Source: DTBU01 sp964568845 (GTDB lineage Archaea > Thermoproteota > CALKCG01 > B24). From it: a stretch of DNA of 15,281 bases. Below, piece after piece: positions 1-7,405 of this stretch (position 1 is its first letter; every line of letters starts with the position of its first letter). Where the stretch lies: NCBI GenBank assembly GCA_964568845.1, contig CAZMSC010000033.1:1-15281 (forward strand), read 5' to 3'. Under the pieces are notes generated by a model that ran no database searches, was not told where the DNA came from, and saw nothing but the letters and a program-made list of their open reading frames with translations. A program made the position numbers and the translations under genes.

Positions 1-147
1 AAACCCATAAAACCAACCCTGTAAACTATACATCAAAAAGTGAATTTAAGCATTTGTCAGAGCCTGTATGAAAAGCTCGAATTGCGTAAAATTCTTAAAC
101 TCTTTAAGTAGTTGATGGTTTATTTTACAACATCGATTTCGTAATGC

Positions 148-163
148 GGAAAGCTTTAAAAGG
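148..163 (+). promoter_or_regulatory. BRE/TATA promoter of the glycoside hydrolase
   Basis: The element GGAAAGCTTTAAAAGG almost matches the Nep1 promoter (GGAAAACTTTAAAAAG). The centre of CTTTAAAA is about 31 nt upstream of the ATG at 189, so a transcript starting about 26 nt downstream would have only a few leader bases. It lies inside the longer reading frame that begins at 144, which argues against that start. Confidence 0.6.
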
Positions 164-188
164 ATATAAGTCTAGGGGTCTTTTTAGT

Positions 189-1508
189 ATGAAGCCTTTA
201 GAGGTCATTTCTTTCAGGATAGATTTATCTCAAATTCACCAGAAGATCGATGGCTTTGGAGTGAATATAAACTCCAAATACTGGGGTGGTGGCGCTTTAA
301 AACCGATATTGGATCTATTGATAGATGATCTCGGCGCGGTCCTCTTTAGAGTTGATGTCTACGGTAAATCTAATTGGATAGACCCAGACAACGCGTTGGG
401 ACCAGCCTCTTTAAACCGGGAAAATTATAGGAGAATCTATAAGAGTAAAGTCTTTGAGAACGGCTGGGGTATGATGAGATATTTGAATGAGAGGGGGATA
501 ATGCCCTACATCGCATCTAGCGGAGTAGTCCCCTCTTGGATGACTAGTGATGGTGCAACTCTGAGTGAGTATGATTACTTTGCAGAGATGATGCACTCTT
601 TTGTAAGTTGGGCAAATTATCAGGAGGGTATTAGATTTTCACTGTTTGGCCCTTTAAATGAGACAGATATTGGTCCTCCAGAAGGCCCTAAAGTGGAGCC
701 CGAAGAGTTTGCAAAGGTCATTGCCGTACTGGATGAGCGTTTTAGAGACGGATTGGAAAATGTGAAGTTTGTTCTTCCAGAGCAAGCCTCCTTCAATACG
801 GAATATGTGAAGCATCTGATAAACAATCCAGAAATAGCCGAGAGGACTGGCGTAATATCTATGCACATGTACTCCAATATTCCCGTAGAAGTCCTCAGTA
901 AATTTGTCGGTACTGTGAGGGGGAGTCTCTGCGGTGACCGTAGTATTTGGATGGGGGAGTATGGTGATTTAGATCAGTCTGGAGAGATGGAGTGGTACGT
1001 CGCTTGGATATCTACCCATAGGCTTTTCAACATCTTAGAAGCCGGGTTTAACGGGGCTATATTTTGGGATGCTTACGACAACTACCATGATCATGACGAG
1101 GCTTGGACCATATACGGGTTATTAAGGGTTGGACGGAAAGTCTTTACGCCAAAGAAAAGATACTACGCGGCTAAACAGGTGTATAGGTTTGTCAGGCCTG
1201 GCTTCGTCAGAGTAGATGCTAATGTAGAGTCTGATAAGGTGAGGATCTTAGCGTTTACTGACAATAGAAGGGGGGAGTTAAGTATAGTTGGGATGAACCT
1301 ATCTCATGAACCCCTATACCTTAATGGTTTTTTAGAGGGAGAATGCTCAGGGATTGAAAATAAAAAATTATCTTACTACAGGACTACTGAAGAGGAGGAC
1401 TGTGTAAAGGTTGGAGAGTTGAATTTGGTAACTGAAAACTACCCGTATAATGGCATATTTTTCCAAGCTCCACCTAGGAGCATATTCACCATTACAACAG
1501 TAAAGTGA
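189..1508 (+). CDS. Glycoside hydrolase, GH30-like (clan GH-A)
   Basis: Probable retaining glycosidase with a TIM barrel followed by a beta-sandwich; the substrate cannot be read from sequence. Residues are counted from the ATG at 189 (439 aa). The GH30-style opening QKIDGFG is at 18-24. The motif GPLNETD has N157-E158 as the likely acid/base, SMHMYS has H226, and WMGEYGD has E257 as the likely nucleophile. The C-terminal part (about 325-439), with RYYAAKQVYRFVRPGFVRV, resembles the beta-domain of GH30 enzymes. No signal peptide is seen, so the protein is probably cytosolic. The frame is open back to an ATG at 144, but a promoter-like element at 148-163 lies inside that extension, so 189 is preferred. 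It precedes malate dehydrogenase by 59 nt on the same strand. It could instead belong to another GH-A family such as GH39 or GH5. Confidence 0.75.
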   Translation: MKPLEVISFRIDLSQIHQKIDGFGVNINSKYWGGGALKPILDLLIDDLGAVLFRVDVYGKSNWIDPDNALGPASLNRENYRRIYKSKVFENGWGMMRYLNERGIMPYIASSGVVPSWMTSDGATLSEYDYFAEMMHSFVSWANYQEGIRFSLFGPLNETDIGPPEGPKVEPEEFAKVIAVLDERFRDGLENVKFVLPEQASFNTEYVKHLINNPEIAERTGVISMHMYSNIPVEVLSKFVGTVRGSLCGDRSIWMGEYGDLDQSGEMEWYVAWISTHRLFNILEAGFNGAIFWDAYDNYHDHDEAWTIYGLLRVGRKVFTPKKRYYAAKQVYRFVRPGFVRVDANVESDKVRILAFTDNRRGELSIVGMNLSHEPLYLNGFLEGECSGIENKKLSYYRTTEEEDCVKVGELNLVTENYPYNGIFFQAPPRSIFTITTVK

Positions 1509-1567
1509 ATAAGATTGATATCATCACCATTACGTAGAGTAAGCTTTGAAAAATAGGCTGACCGACT

Positions 1568-2491
1568 ATGGTTAAAGCAGCTGTTATAGGTGTGGGTAAC
1601 TTAGGCTCATGTATAGCGTTTGAATTGGCCGTTAAAAACCTTGTAGATGAGCTCGTACTACTTGATGTGGTTAAGCCTTTAGCAGAGGGTCAAGCTATGG
1701 ATATTGCGCAGTCATCTGTTTCGATATCTGACGTAGAGGTTAAAGCTGGAGATTATGGAGATATCGTAGACTCAGATATAGTTATTATCACAGCCGGGAA
1801 GCCTAGAACCCCTGATATGAAAAGCCGTCTTGAACTGCTGTCTGTAAACGCTCCCATAGTTGCAGGTATTGCGAGAAATCTTAAATCGATCGGTTTTAAA
1901 GGACTTATAGTAACGGTCACGAACCCGGTAGATATTATGAATCTTTTGACTTGGAAGATCGTTGAACTCGATAGGTTTAAAGTTTTGGGGAGTTCAAGCT
2001 TGTTGGATTCTGCCAGGTTTAGACTGATAGTGTCTAGACGGTTTAACGTGAAACCCAGCTGTGTCGAGGGATACGTTATAGGAGAGCATGGAAGCAACCA
2101 GGTTCCACTATTCAGCAGGCTTAAAGTCATGGGTAGACCGGTGGTGCTGTCTGTGGAGGAGAAGAGCGCGATCTCCGAGGATCTTAGAAATACTGCTTTA
2201 AACGTAATTTCTAAGAAAGGTGCGACTGTATATGCTCCGGCAAGTCATACTGTAGCTCTAATAGAGTCTCTGCTTAGAGGCAGAGGCTCTTTAAGCTTAG
2301 CCTCTGTAGTGTTGGATGGGGAATACGAGGTGGAAGGATTAAGCATAGGTGCTCCATTTAAATCTGGGGCTCTCAAAGTCGATGGTGTAGTCGAGTGGGA
2401 TTTAGACGAGGCGGAGGCTTCTCTATTCCGTAGAGGGGTTGACGCGCTTAAACAGACATGGAGTGAAGTCAAAAGAATGATAAAGGTTTAA
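1568..2491 (+). CDS. mdh: Malate dehydrogenase (NAD-dependent, LDH/MDH family)
   Basis: Interconverts malate and oxaloacetate with a nicotinamide cofactor. 307 aa, normal length for the family. An N-terminal Rossmann fold shows GVGNLG (8-13), and D33 at the end of the second strand points to NAD rather than NADP. The active-site loop AGKPRTPDMKSR carries R80, where lactate dehydrogenases have Gln and malate dehydrogenases Arg, plus R87. VTNPVD is at 117-122, D147 and R150 of LDSARFR orient the substrate, and H174 of GEHG is the catalytic base. The residue after GEHG is Ser where most family members have Asp. The start is the ATG at 1568, with no clear Shine-Dalgarno. It follows the glycoside hydrolase, and the ribosomal cluster begins downstream behind its own promoter. 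A lactate or related 2-hydroxyacid dehydrogenase is possible but less likely given R80. Confidence 0.88.
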   Translation: MVKAAVIGVGNLGSCIAFELAVKNLVDELVLLDVVKPLAEGQAMDIAQSSVSISDVEVKAGDYGDIVDSDIVIITAGKPRTPDMKSRLELLSVNAPIVAGIARNLKSIGFKGLIVTVTNPVDIMNLLTWKIVELDRFKVLGSSSLLDSARFRLIVSRRFNVKPSCVEGYVIGEHGSNQVPLFSRLKVMGRPVVLSVEEKSAISEDLRNTALNVISKKGATVYAPASHTVALIESLLRGRGSLSLASVVLDGEYEVEGLSIGAPFKSGALKVDGVVEWDLDEAEASLFRRGVDALKQTWSEVKRMIKV

Positions 2492-2520
2492 ATTAAACCA
2501 TGTCATTATCTCTTCTTCCT

Positions 2521-2538
2521 GAAAAAATCGTTTATTTA
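2521..2538 (+). promoter_or_regulatory. Promoter of the S19e operon
   Basis: A-rich BRE-like GAAAAAA (2521-2527) is followed by TTTATTTA (2531-2538). The box centre is about 26 nt upstream of the TTG at 2560, so transcription would start at or very near that codon. The SD-like GAGGTG at 2548-2553 could act only if transcription starts further upstream. Confidence 0.5.
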
Positions 2539-2559
2539 GCCTAGTTAGAGGTGTTTAAG

Positions 2560-3009
2560 TTGGTGACCGTTTACGATGTGCCAGCTGACGTGTTGATTAA
2601 AAGGTTAGCTGAAGAGCTTAAAGATAACTTTCCCGAGTTAACTCCTCCGCAATGGGCCATGTTCGTTAAAACAGGTTGCTTTAAAGAGAGAATTCCAGAA
2701 GATCCAGACTGGTGGTATGTCAGGGCAGCCTCCATACTACGTAAACTGTATGTTAAAGGCCCCCTAGGGGTTTCTCGGCTTGCTACTGAATACGGAGGTA
2801 GGAAGAGGGGGAGGCGTAGGCCTCCCCATTTTAGGAAAGCTGGTCGTAATCATATAAGAAAGATACTGCAACAGCTTGAAAAATCCGGTTTGGTTCAGAA
2901 GGTTGACAAGAAGGGGAGGCATCTTTCACCTAAAGCTGTAGGTTTTCTCGACTCTCTAGCGGCAGACATATTGAAGAAGTATAGAAGCAGTACGTCATCC
3001 TCAGCCTAG
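2560..3009 (+). CDS. rps19e: 30S ribosomal protein S19e
   Basis: Archaeal/eukaryotic small-subunit protein, needed in eukaryotes for 18S rRNA maturation and 40S assembly. From the chosen start it is 149 aa and opens MVTVYDVPADVLIKRLAEEL, the typical family N-terminus. The conserved middle PPQWAMFVKTGCFKERIPEDPDWWYVRAASILRK is followed by a basic GGRKRGRRRPPHFRKA stretch and a winged-helix-like end. The frame is open to a GTG at 2551, but that codon is part of the SD-like GAGGTG (2548-2553), and the TTG at 2560 restores the family N-terminus, so 2560 is preferred. It heads the run S19e-PDCD5-L39e-L31e, with only 13 nt before the next gene. Confidence 0.95.
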   Translation: MVTVYDVPADVLIKRLAEELKDNFPELTPPQWAMFVKTGCFKERIPEDPDWWYVRAASILRKLYVKGPLGVSRLATEYGGRKRGRRRPPHFRKAGRNHIRKILQQLEKSGLVQKVDKKGRHLSPKAVGFLDSLAADILKKYRSSTSSSA

Positions 3010-3022
3010 GGGGTGGAAAATA

Positions 3023-3358
3023 TTGGCTGAAGACCTTGAACTTGAAGAACTTAAACGTAGAAGGCTTTTAGAGCTTCAGAGAAGACTTGAAGAGGAACGT
3101 AGAGTTGCTGAGGCTAGGGAGAAGTATGAAGCTGAAAAACAATCTATACTGAGAGTTATACTTACCCCCGACGCCAGACAGAGGCTATCGAATCTTAAAA
3201 TAGTCAGGCCTGATTTTGTTGAAAAATTGGAAAATGAGCTTATACAAGCGGTTCAGTCCGGCCGTATAGAGCCACCTATAACAGACGAAATGCTTAAACG
3301 TATCTTAATTAGACTTCAAGAATCTCAGAGGAGGGAAATGAGAATCAGGAGGATTTAA
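3023..3358 (+). CDS. DNA-binding protein, PDCD5/TFAR19 family
   Basis: Small basic protein of the PDCD5 family; archaeal members bind double-stranded DNA, but their exact role is not settled. 111 aa, typical length. The N-terminal third (about 1-45) is a charged, largely helical segment rich in Glu, Arg and Lys. The conserved core follows with ILRVILTPDARQRLSNLKIVRPDFVEKLENELIQ and ITDEMLKRIL, ending in a basic tail. The start is TTG at 3023, six bases after GGGGGTGG (3009-3016). It sits 13 nt after S19e and 2 nt before L39e, an arrangement conserved in many archaea that implies co-expression with ribosomal proteins. Confidence 0.92.
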   Translation: MAEDLELEELKRRRLLELQRRLEEERRVAEAREKYEAEKQSILRVILTPDARQRLSNLKIVRPDFVEKLENELIQAVQSGRIEPPITDEMLKRILIRLQESQRREMRIRRI

Positions 3359-3360
3359 AG

Positions 3361-3516
3361 TTGGCGATTCATAAGCCTGCTGGCAAAAAGAGAAGGCTTG
3401 CTAGAGCTTTAAAGCAAAACAGGCCAGTCCCACCTTGGGTTTACCTTAAAACTAAAGGTAGGGTTCGTACAACACCTAAGCGAAGGAACTGGAGGATGGT
3501 TAAACTTAAACTTTAA
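3361..3516 (+). CDS. rpl39e: 50S ribosomal protein L39e
   Basis: Tiny, very basic large-subunit protein that lines the peptide exit tunnel in archaea and eukaryotes. 51 aa, full family length. It opens MAIHKPAGKKRRLARALKQN, and the conserved PPWVYLKT and RRNWRMVKLKL segments complete it. The start is TTG at 3361. The Shine-Dalgarno AGGAGG (3347-3352) lies inside the end of the PDCD5 gene, with 8 bases to the start, so the two genes are tightly coupled. L31e follows after 14 nt. Confidence 0.95.
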   Translation: MAIHKPAGKKRRLARALKQNRPVPPWVYLKTKGRVRTTPKRRNWRMVKLKL

Positions 3517-3530
3517 CGGAGGCGTATAGT

Positions 3531-3797
3531 TTGAGCGGGTCTGCTTCCGAGGAAAAAGTAATCTCCATAAATCTCAGGAGGATCTGGGACTATTCAGGAT
3601 ATGCTCGAACCCCTAAAGCTGTGAGGTTTATCAGGGAGCAGGCTGCTAGACATCTTAAAACAAGCGTAGATAATATAAAGATTGATGAAAGCTTAAACGC
3701 GTTAATATGGTCTAGAGGCTTGAAAAAGCCGCCCAGAGTGGTTAAGATAAAAGCCGAGAAGGAAGAGGACAAGTATATTCTTAAGCTAGCTGACTAA
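3531..3797 (+). CDS. rpl31e: 50S ribosomal protein L31e
   Basis: Large-subunit protein located near the exit of the polypeptide tunnel in archaea and eukaryotes. 88 aa, typical for archaea. Recognised by INLRRIWDYSGYARTPKAVRFIREQAARHLK followed by VDNIKIDESLNALIWSRGLKKPPRVVKIKA. The start is TTG at 3531, 8 bases after GGAGG (3518-3522). It is the last gene of the tight S19e-PDCD5-L39e-L31e run; aIF6 begins 77 nt downstream with its own promoter-like box. Confidence 0.95.
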   Translation: MSGSASEEKVISINLRRIWDYSGYARTPKAVRFIREQAARHLKTSVDNIKIDESLNALIWSRGLKKPPRVVKIKAEKEEDKYILKLAD

Positions 3798-3840
3798 ACG
3801 TATAAGCAAACTTCTCATTTTTCCTTAAACATAGATTTAA

Positions 3841-3850
3841 CGTTTTAATA
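3841..3850 (+). promoter_or_regulatory. TATA-like box upstream of aIF6
   Basis: CGTTTTAATA is centred about 29 nt before the GTG start at 3875, the spacing expected for a leaderless or nearly leaderless transcript. No Shine-Dalgarno precedes the GTG. Read-through from L31e is also possible. Confidence 0.4.
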
Positions 3851-3874
3851 ATTGAATATCCGAAAAATAATCAC

Positions 3875-4537
3875 GTGGCTCTCCAGTACTTTCAATACCT
3901 AGGCAGTCCAAACATAGGCCTCTTTATAATAGCCACAGACGAGTTTGTACTCGTCCCAAGCGGTATGAGCGAAAGCAAGATAGAGTTTCTTAAGAGGTGC
4001 TTCAAGGTAGACGATGTTTTAAGCCTACGTATTAGGGGTTCTAAGCTTCTAGGTGCTTTATCTGTGGCAAACTCTAACGGTGTACTATTACCCTATGGTT
4101 GTGAACGTGAAGCCGATCTGATTCGTGAAAGACTCGGCGTTAAAGTAGCCTCCATACAAACCTTCATATCGCTAGGTAATAGGATTTTGGCAAACGATAA
4201 AGCTGCAGTAGTTGATCCTCAGATGCCCGAGGAGATTATATCTATCATTAAAGAGGTTTTAAATGTTAAAGTTGAACGTTCAACCATAGCTGGCTTACCC
4301 TATGTTGGTTCTTCAGCTGTAGCTTCAAATAAGGCTACCTATGCTCATCCAAAAATAAGACCAGATGAAGCCTCCCTGATAGAAAACGTTTTAGATGTCC
4401 AGATTCATACCGGAACGGTGATAAACGGACTACCCTATGTGAAATTGGGTTTAGTCGTAAATCAAAAAGGCGGGATTGTTGGAAGGGGGACGTCAGGTAG
4501 CGAGCTTATGGCAATAAGTAAATGCTTCTTATTTTGA
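3875..4537 (+). CDS. eif6: Translation initiation factor 6 (aIF6)
   Basis: Binds the large ribosomal subunit and prevents premature joining with the small subunit. 220 aa, the normal archaeal length. The protein is a five-fold pseudosymmetric pentein, and repeated units are visible: SPNIGLFIIATDEFVLVPSG, LLGALSVANSNGVLLPYG, NRILANDKAAVVDPQM, VGSSAVASNKATYAHPKI and VKLGLVVNQKGGIVGRGTSG. The start is GTG at 3875 and gives the family-like N-terminus MALQYFQYLGSPNIG. It lies between L31e and LX as in many archaea. Confidence 0.95.
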   Translation: MALQYFQYLGSPNIGLFIIATDEFVLVPSGMSESKIEFLKRCFKVDDVLSLRIRGSKLLGALSVANSNGVLLPYGCEREADLIRERLGVKVASIQTFISLGNRILANDKAAVVDPQMPEEIISIIKEVLNVKVERSTIAGLPYVGSSAVASNKATYAHPKIRPDEASLIENVLDVQIHTGTVINGLPYVKLGLVVNQKGGIVGRGTSGSELMAISKCFLF

Positions 4538-4554
4538 CTGCTCTCTGAACGATG

Positions 4555-4577
4555 TACTTATTCTAAATCCATAAGTA
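4555..4577 (+). terminator. Small hairpin after aIF6
   Basis: Inverted repeat TACTTAT / ATAAGTA (7 bp, 9-nt loop) 17 nt after the aIF6 stop. The T-rich stretch CTTCTTATTTT at the end of aIF6 precedes it. It could mark the 3' end of the aIF6 transcript, but A+T-only stems are weak and chance is possible. Confidence 0.3.
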
Positions 4578-4593
4578 TTCCTGCGTAGTAAGG

Positions 4594-4608
4594 TAGAAAA
4601 CTTTAAGC
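4594..4608 (+). promoter_or_regulatory. Promoter-like element upstream of LX
   Basis: TAGAAAACTTTAAGC fits the window's BRE+TATA pattern. The predicted transcript start near 4630 leaves a leader of roughly 50 nt before the LX start at 4683. A second AT-rich box, TATTTATA (4627-4634), is an alternative giving a leader of about 25 nt. Confidence 0.45.
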
Positions 4609-4682
4609 TAAAGTCAACAGGTTTAGTATTTATAGCATCCATAACACGGCGTTTGAGCATCTTTTAAACAACGGGTGTCTCT

Positions 4683-4889
4683 ATGGATAAGATTAAAACA
4701 TTCCGCATAACGGGGAGGGTGCCAATGGGTCTTCAAAAATCAAGGTTTGTTAAAGAGGTTAGTGCTTTAAAGCTGGAGCACGCGATCGAAAAAATATACT
4801 CTGAACTGGGAAGTCGTCACAAGTTAAAAAGAACTATGATAGATATACTCTCTATCGAAGAAGTTAAGGAGCCTCAGCTAAAGCCTTAG
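4683..4889 (+). CDS. rpl18a: 50S ribosomal protein LX (L18a/L20a)
   Basis: Small archaeal large-subunit protein equivalent to one half of eukaryotic L18a. 68 aa. Family features are IKTFRITGRVPMG near the N-terminus and the basic KSRFVKEVSALKLEHAIEKIYSELGSRHKLKRTMIDILSIEEV core. The start is ATG at 4683 with no convincing SD. It lies 145 nt after aIF6, the usual archaeal order. In many archaea prefoldin alpha and FtsY follow directly; here a convergent oxidoreductase overlaps the last 26 nt and an accessory block intervenes. Confidence 0.92.
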   Translation: MDKIKTFRITGRVPMGLQKSRFVKEVSALKLEHAIEKIYSELGSRHKLKRTMIDILSIEEVKEPQLKP

Positions 4890-6129
4890 GCTTCCAAAGC
4901 CCTCTTGCCACAGCTGGTATGAACCCTCTAAGAGCTTCAGGGCTAAACTTCACCTTTTTACCTTGCTCTGCAGACATGTATGACGCCATCATCAATTGAA
5001 CTATCAGTAATCCGTCTTTCCAGTCTTCCCTAGGCATCCTTCCGTTGATGAAGCAGTCCACCATGTAACGGTCTTCGTCCATATATCCGTATGTGAAAGC
5101 CTCATTAGGAATGGTCGGCATTAACCCCTGCTCGGCGGCCTGTTTCTCAACAAATTCTTCAGTAGAGGGTATTTTCACATTCCGACTGAAAAACGTGAAA
5201 AGTTCAGGCTGTAGGGTGTTAATAGTCATGGAGTATTCTGGACCTAAAACCTCAAAGCTTAGTCTAAGAGCGGGCCCGGTGAAGCTCCAAGAGGTTCTAG
5301 TTTCCGATATTAGTAAACTGCCATCTTCCGCCTCATATGTTACAACTGCTAAAGCGTAGTCTTCCGCAGGCTCTTTCGAATAGTCTACCTCCCCTCTAAA
5401 TCTATCTTTAAGCATCGAGCTGTAGGGCTCATGAGACCATTTGAGTGAAGCTATTTCACCGTAAACTGTTCTAGGTTTTAAAGAGCTTTTCGGCTCGTCA
5501 GGATTGCTCAATAGAAATCTAGCTGCTTCTAAACTGTGACACATCATATCTAGCATAACGCCTCCACCTGAAAGTCTAGCGTTCCAGAACCAAGATGAAT
5601 GCGGTCCACCATGTTCTTCAGCAGCTCTAGCCAAGTAGGGTCTCTTCGTATACTTGGCGCCGTACTTCCATAATATATCCCTACCTTTAACCACGGAAGG
5701 CATGAAAACTTGATTCTCAAGATATCCATGTAGAAGACCAGCCTCCTCAACGGATTTGACAAGAGCTTCGGCTTCATCTACATTTCTAGCTAAGGGTTTT
5801 TCACAGCAGACGCCTATTAAATCGCTTCTGCCCTGCTTAGCCTCTTCAGCTATTGATTTAACAGTGTCTAATCTTACGAAATTCGGATTAGCTATCCAAA
5901 CAGCATCTACAGATTTGCTGGAAAGCATTTCGAAGATATCCGTATAGACCTTCGGCTTACCTACGCCAAGGTCTTCAGCTAAAGACGCCAGCTCACGGGC
6001 GCTTCTCTCTCTAATATTATATATTGCAGTTATCTCGGCGTTTCTAACGCCCACCCAACCCAGTATGTGAAATCTAGCGGCGAAGCCAGAGCCTACAAAC
6101 CCCACTCTGAGCTTATCCACCTGCTTCAC
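4864..6129 (-). CDS. Gfo/Idh/MocA family NAD(P)-dependent oxidoreductase
   Basis: Probably oxidises or reduces a sugar, inositol or related polyol derivative with NAD(P); the substrate is unknown. 421 aa. The N-terminal Rossmann domain shows RVGFVGSGFAARFH (GSG at 13-15), NPN at 81-83 and the family EKP motif at 110-112, whose Lys is catalytic. The C-terminal alpha/beta domain has GGGVMLDMMCH, with D194 and H198 in the DxxxH arrangement typical of the active site. The start is GTG at 6129; a TATA-like box at 6151-6160 puts transcription initiation right there. It runs against the flow of the ribosomal cluster, overlaps LX by 26 nt tail to tail, and is divergent from the EamA transporter. This suggests a later insertion. 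Confidence 0.88.
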   Translation of the reverse strand: MKQVDKLRVGFVGSGFAARFHILGWVGVRNAEITAIYNIRERSARELASLAEDLGVGKPKVYTDIFEMLSSKSVDAVWIANPNFVRLDTVKSIAEEAKQGRSDLIGVCCEKPLARNVDEAEALVKSVEEAGLLHGYLENQVFMPSVVKGRDILWKYGAKYTKRPYLARAAEEHGGPHSSWFWNARLSGGGVMLDMMCHSLEAARFLLSNPDEPKSSLKPRTVYGEIASLKWSHEPYSSMLKDRFRGEVDYSKEPAEDYALAVVTYEAEDGSLLISETRTSWSFTGPALRLSFEVLGPEYSMTINTLQPELFTFFSRNVKIPSTEEFVEKQAAEQGLMPTIPNEAFTYGYMDEDRYMVDCFINGRMPREDWKDGLLIVQLMMASYMSAEQGKKVKFSPEALRGFIPAVARGLWKPKALAEAP

Positions 6130-6150
6130 CTAGAATACTCTTTATAATAC

Positions 6151-6160
6151 TTAAATATAT
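6151..6160 (-). promoter_or_regulatory. TATA-like box of the Gfo/Idh oxidoreductase
   Basis: On the minus strand ATATATTTAA is centred about 26 nt upstream of the GTG at 6129, fitting a leaderless transcript. A second box, GTATTATAAA (6141-6150), would place initiation inside the gene and is less suitable. Confidence 0.5.
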
Positions 6161-6273
6161 TTTTAGTTTATATGGTAGAAATGTGGTAGTTCAATATTGA
6201 CTTGGAGATCTTCCATTATTCAGTACTTTTAAGTGATATGGATCATCCACGGCACATTGGTGAGGAGATCCGC

Positions 6274-6349
6274 GAAGATTTTATAAGATCATATTCTGTG
6301 CGTCATGGTTTACTGCAAGGATTATTAATGTTGAAAAAGGTTTTAAGTT
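6274..6349 (+). promoter_or_regulatory. Candidate promoters of the EamA transporter
   Basis: Two boxes are visible. GAAGATTTTATAAG (6274-6287) would give a leader of about 65 nt that retains the strong GGAGGT Shine-Dalgarno at 6361-6366. GAAAAAGGTTTTAAGTT (6333-6349) would start transcription near 6371 and lose that SD. The first is therefore favoured, weakly. Confidence 0.4.
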
Positions 6350-6373
6350 ACTGTGAAATAGGAGGTTTGACTT

Positions 6374-7213
6374 TTGAAGAAGGGAGAGCTTAAGGGAAGG
6401 CTTGCCTTAATCCTGCTCGCAGCCTCATGGGGCGGAACTTTTCCAGCTATGAAGATCGCTGTATCCGACTTAGACGTCTTCTTCTTCCTATTCTTGAGGT
6501 TTGCAGTCGCCCTGCTAATATTCATACCGATTCTGCTATCAACGGGTAGAAGACTGTATCCTAGTCTAAGGGGTTTAAGTCTTGGGGTTATAGTCTTCCT
6601 AGGCTTCCTATTTCAAGTCTTCGGAATAAAGTATACGAGTGCTATAAACTCGGCCTTCATAACCAGTCTAAATACTCCACTTATTCCCATCTTGGGCCTT
6701 CTATTTTTCCGTAGAAAGCCGGGTTTAAGAGCTATTCTTGGCATAGCCCTAGGTATGGTTGGATTAGCTCTACTGACGGAGGCCTATAAAATAGCCTCCA
6801 TCTCAATCGGCGACCTGTTGACGTTTATATGCGCTTTTCTATGGGCTCTCCAGATACTTTTAGTAGGCAGACTGTCTAAGAACTCAGATGCATTAGAGCT
6901 CGCTTATTCCGAATCTATTTCGGTGTTAACGCTTTCAGCACTTTTCTCCCTACTTATTGGAGAATATTGGGCAAAACCGGAAGATGGTGTATTGGTAGCG
7001 ATAATGTACACTGGTATCATTGCTACGGCTTTCGCGTTCTGCATTCAAGCCTGGGCTCAGAGAGTAGTCCCACCAGAAATAGCAGGTTTAATACTTCTAC
7101 TAGAACCGGTTTTCGCAACAATATTCGCATTTATCATACTCCGAGAAACGCTTAAACTAATAGAAGCTTTAGGGGCTGTTTTAATACTTTTAAGCATCGC
7201 AATATCTGTGTAG
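6374..7213 (+). CDS. EamA/DMT-family permease
   Basis: Membrane transporter of the drug/metabolite superfamily, probably exporting or importing a small metabolite; the substrate is unknown. 279 aa with about ten hydrophobic segments arranged as two EamA halves of five. The first half opens with LALILLAASWGGTFPAMKIAV and contains INSAFITSLNTPLIPILGLLFFRRKP. The second half begins near IGDLLTFICAFLWALQILLVGRLS and ends with PPEIAGLILLLEPVFATIFAFIILRETL, a typical DMT motif (EP in the penultimate part). The start is TTG at 6374, 7 bases after GGAGGT (6361-6366). It is divergent from the Gfo/Idh gene (244 nt apart), so the two may form an accessory metabolic pair. Confidence 0.88.
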   Translation: MKKGELKGRLALILLAASWGGTFPAMKIAVSDLDVFFFLFLRFAVALLIFIPILLSTGRRLYPSLRGLSLGVIVFLGFLFQVFGIKYTSAINSAFITSLNTPLIPILGLLFFRRKPGLRAILGIALGMVGLALLTEAYKIASISIGDLLTFICAFLWALQILLVGRLSKNSDALELAYSESISVLTLSALFSLLIGEYWAKPEDGVLVAIMYTGIIATAFAFCIQAWAQRVVPPEIAGLILLLEPVFATIFAFIILRETLKLIEALGAVLILLSIAISV

Positions 7214-7217
7214 ATTT

Positions 7218-7239
7218 ACGTTAAAGTCGACTTTTACGT
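7218..7239. repeat. Near-perfect palindrome after the EamA stop codon
   Basis: Twenty-two bases centred on GTCGAC, with arms ACGTTAAAG and CTTTTACGT and a single T/T mismatch. It begins 5 bases after the transporter stop. It could form a hairpin with a TCGA loop at the 3' end of the mRNA, or be a binding site for a dimeric regulator. No long T-run follows. Confidence 0.5.
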
Positions 7240-7405
7240 GAATACCTATCTGTTAAACTGTTTGAGAATATCTTAAAACATATCTAGAAGCCGTCTTAGT
7301 TGAAGATTACTATGGAGTAGAATAGCTTGTTGACGAGCGACGCTTCCTTAGGCGATTCTGAACCCGTAAGGGGCTATATGGTAAGTCCTGAGAAGAGCGG
7401 CTTGG

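Noticed and set aside
6202..6393. 63-residue plus-strand frame between the oxidoreductase and the transporter
   Set aside because: It overlaps the transporter start, has no SD, its span contains promoter elements, and the peptide resembles no family I know.
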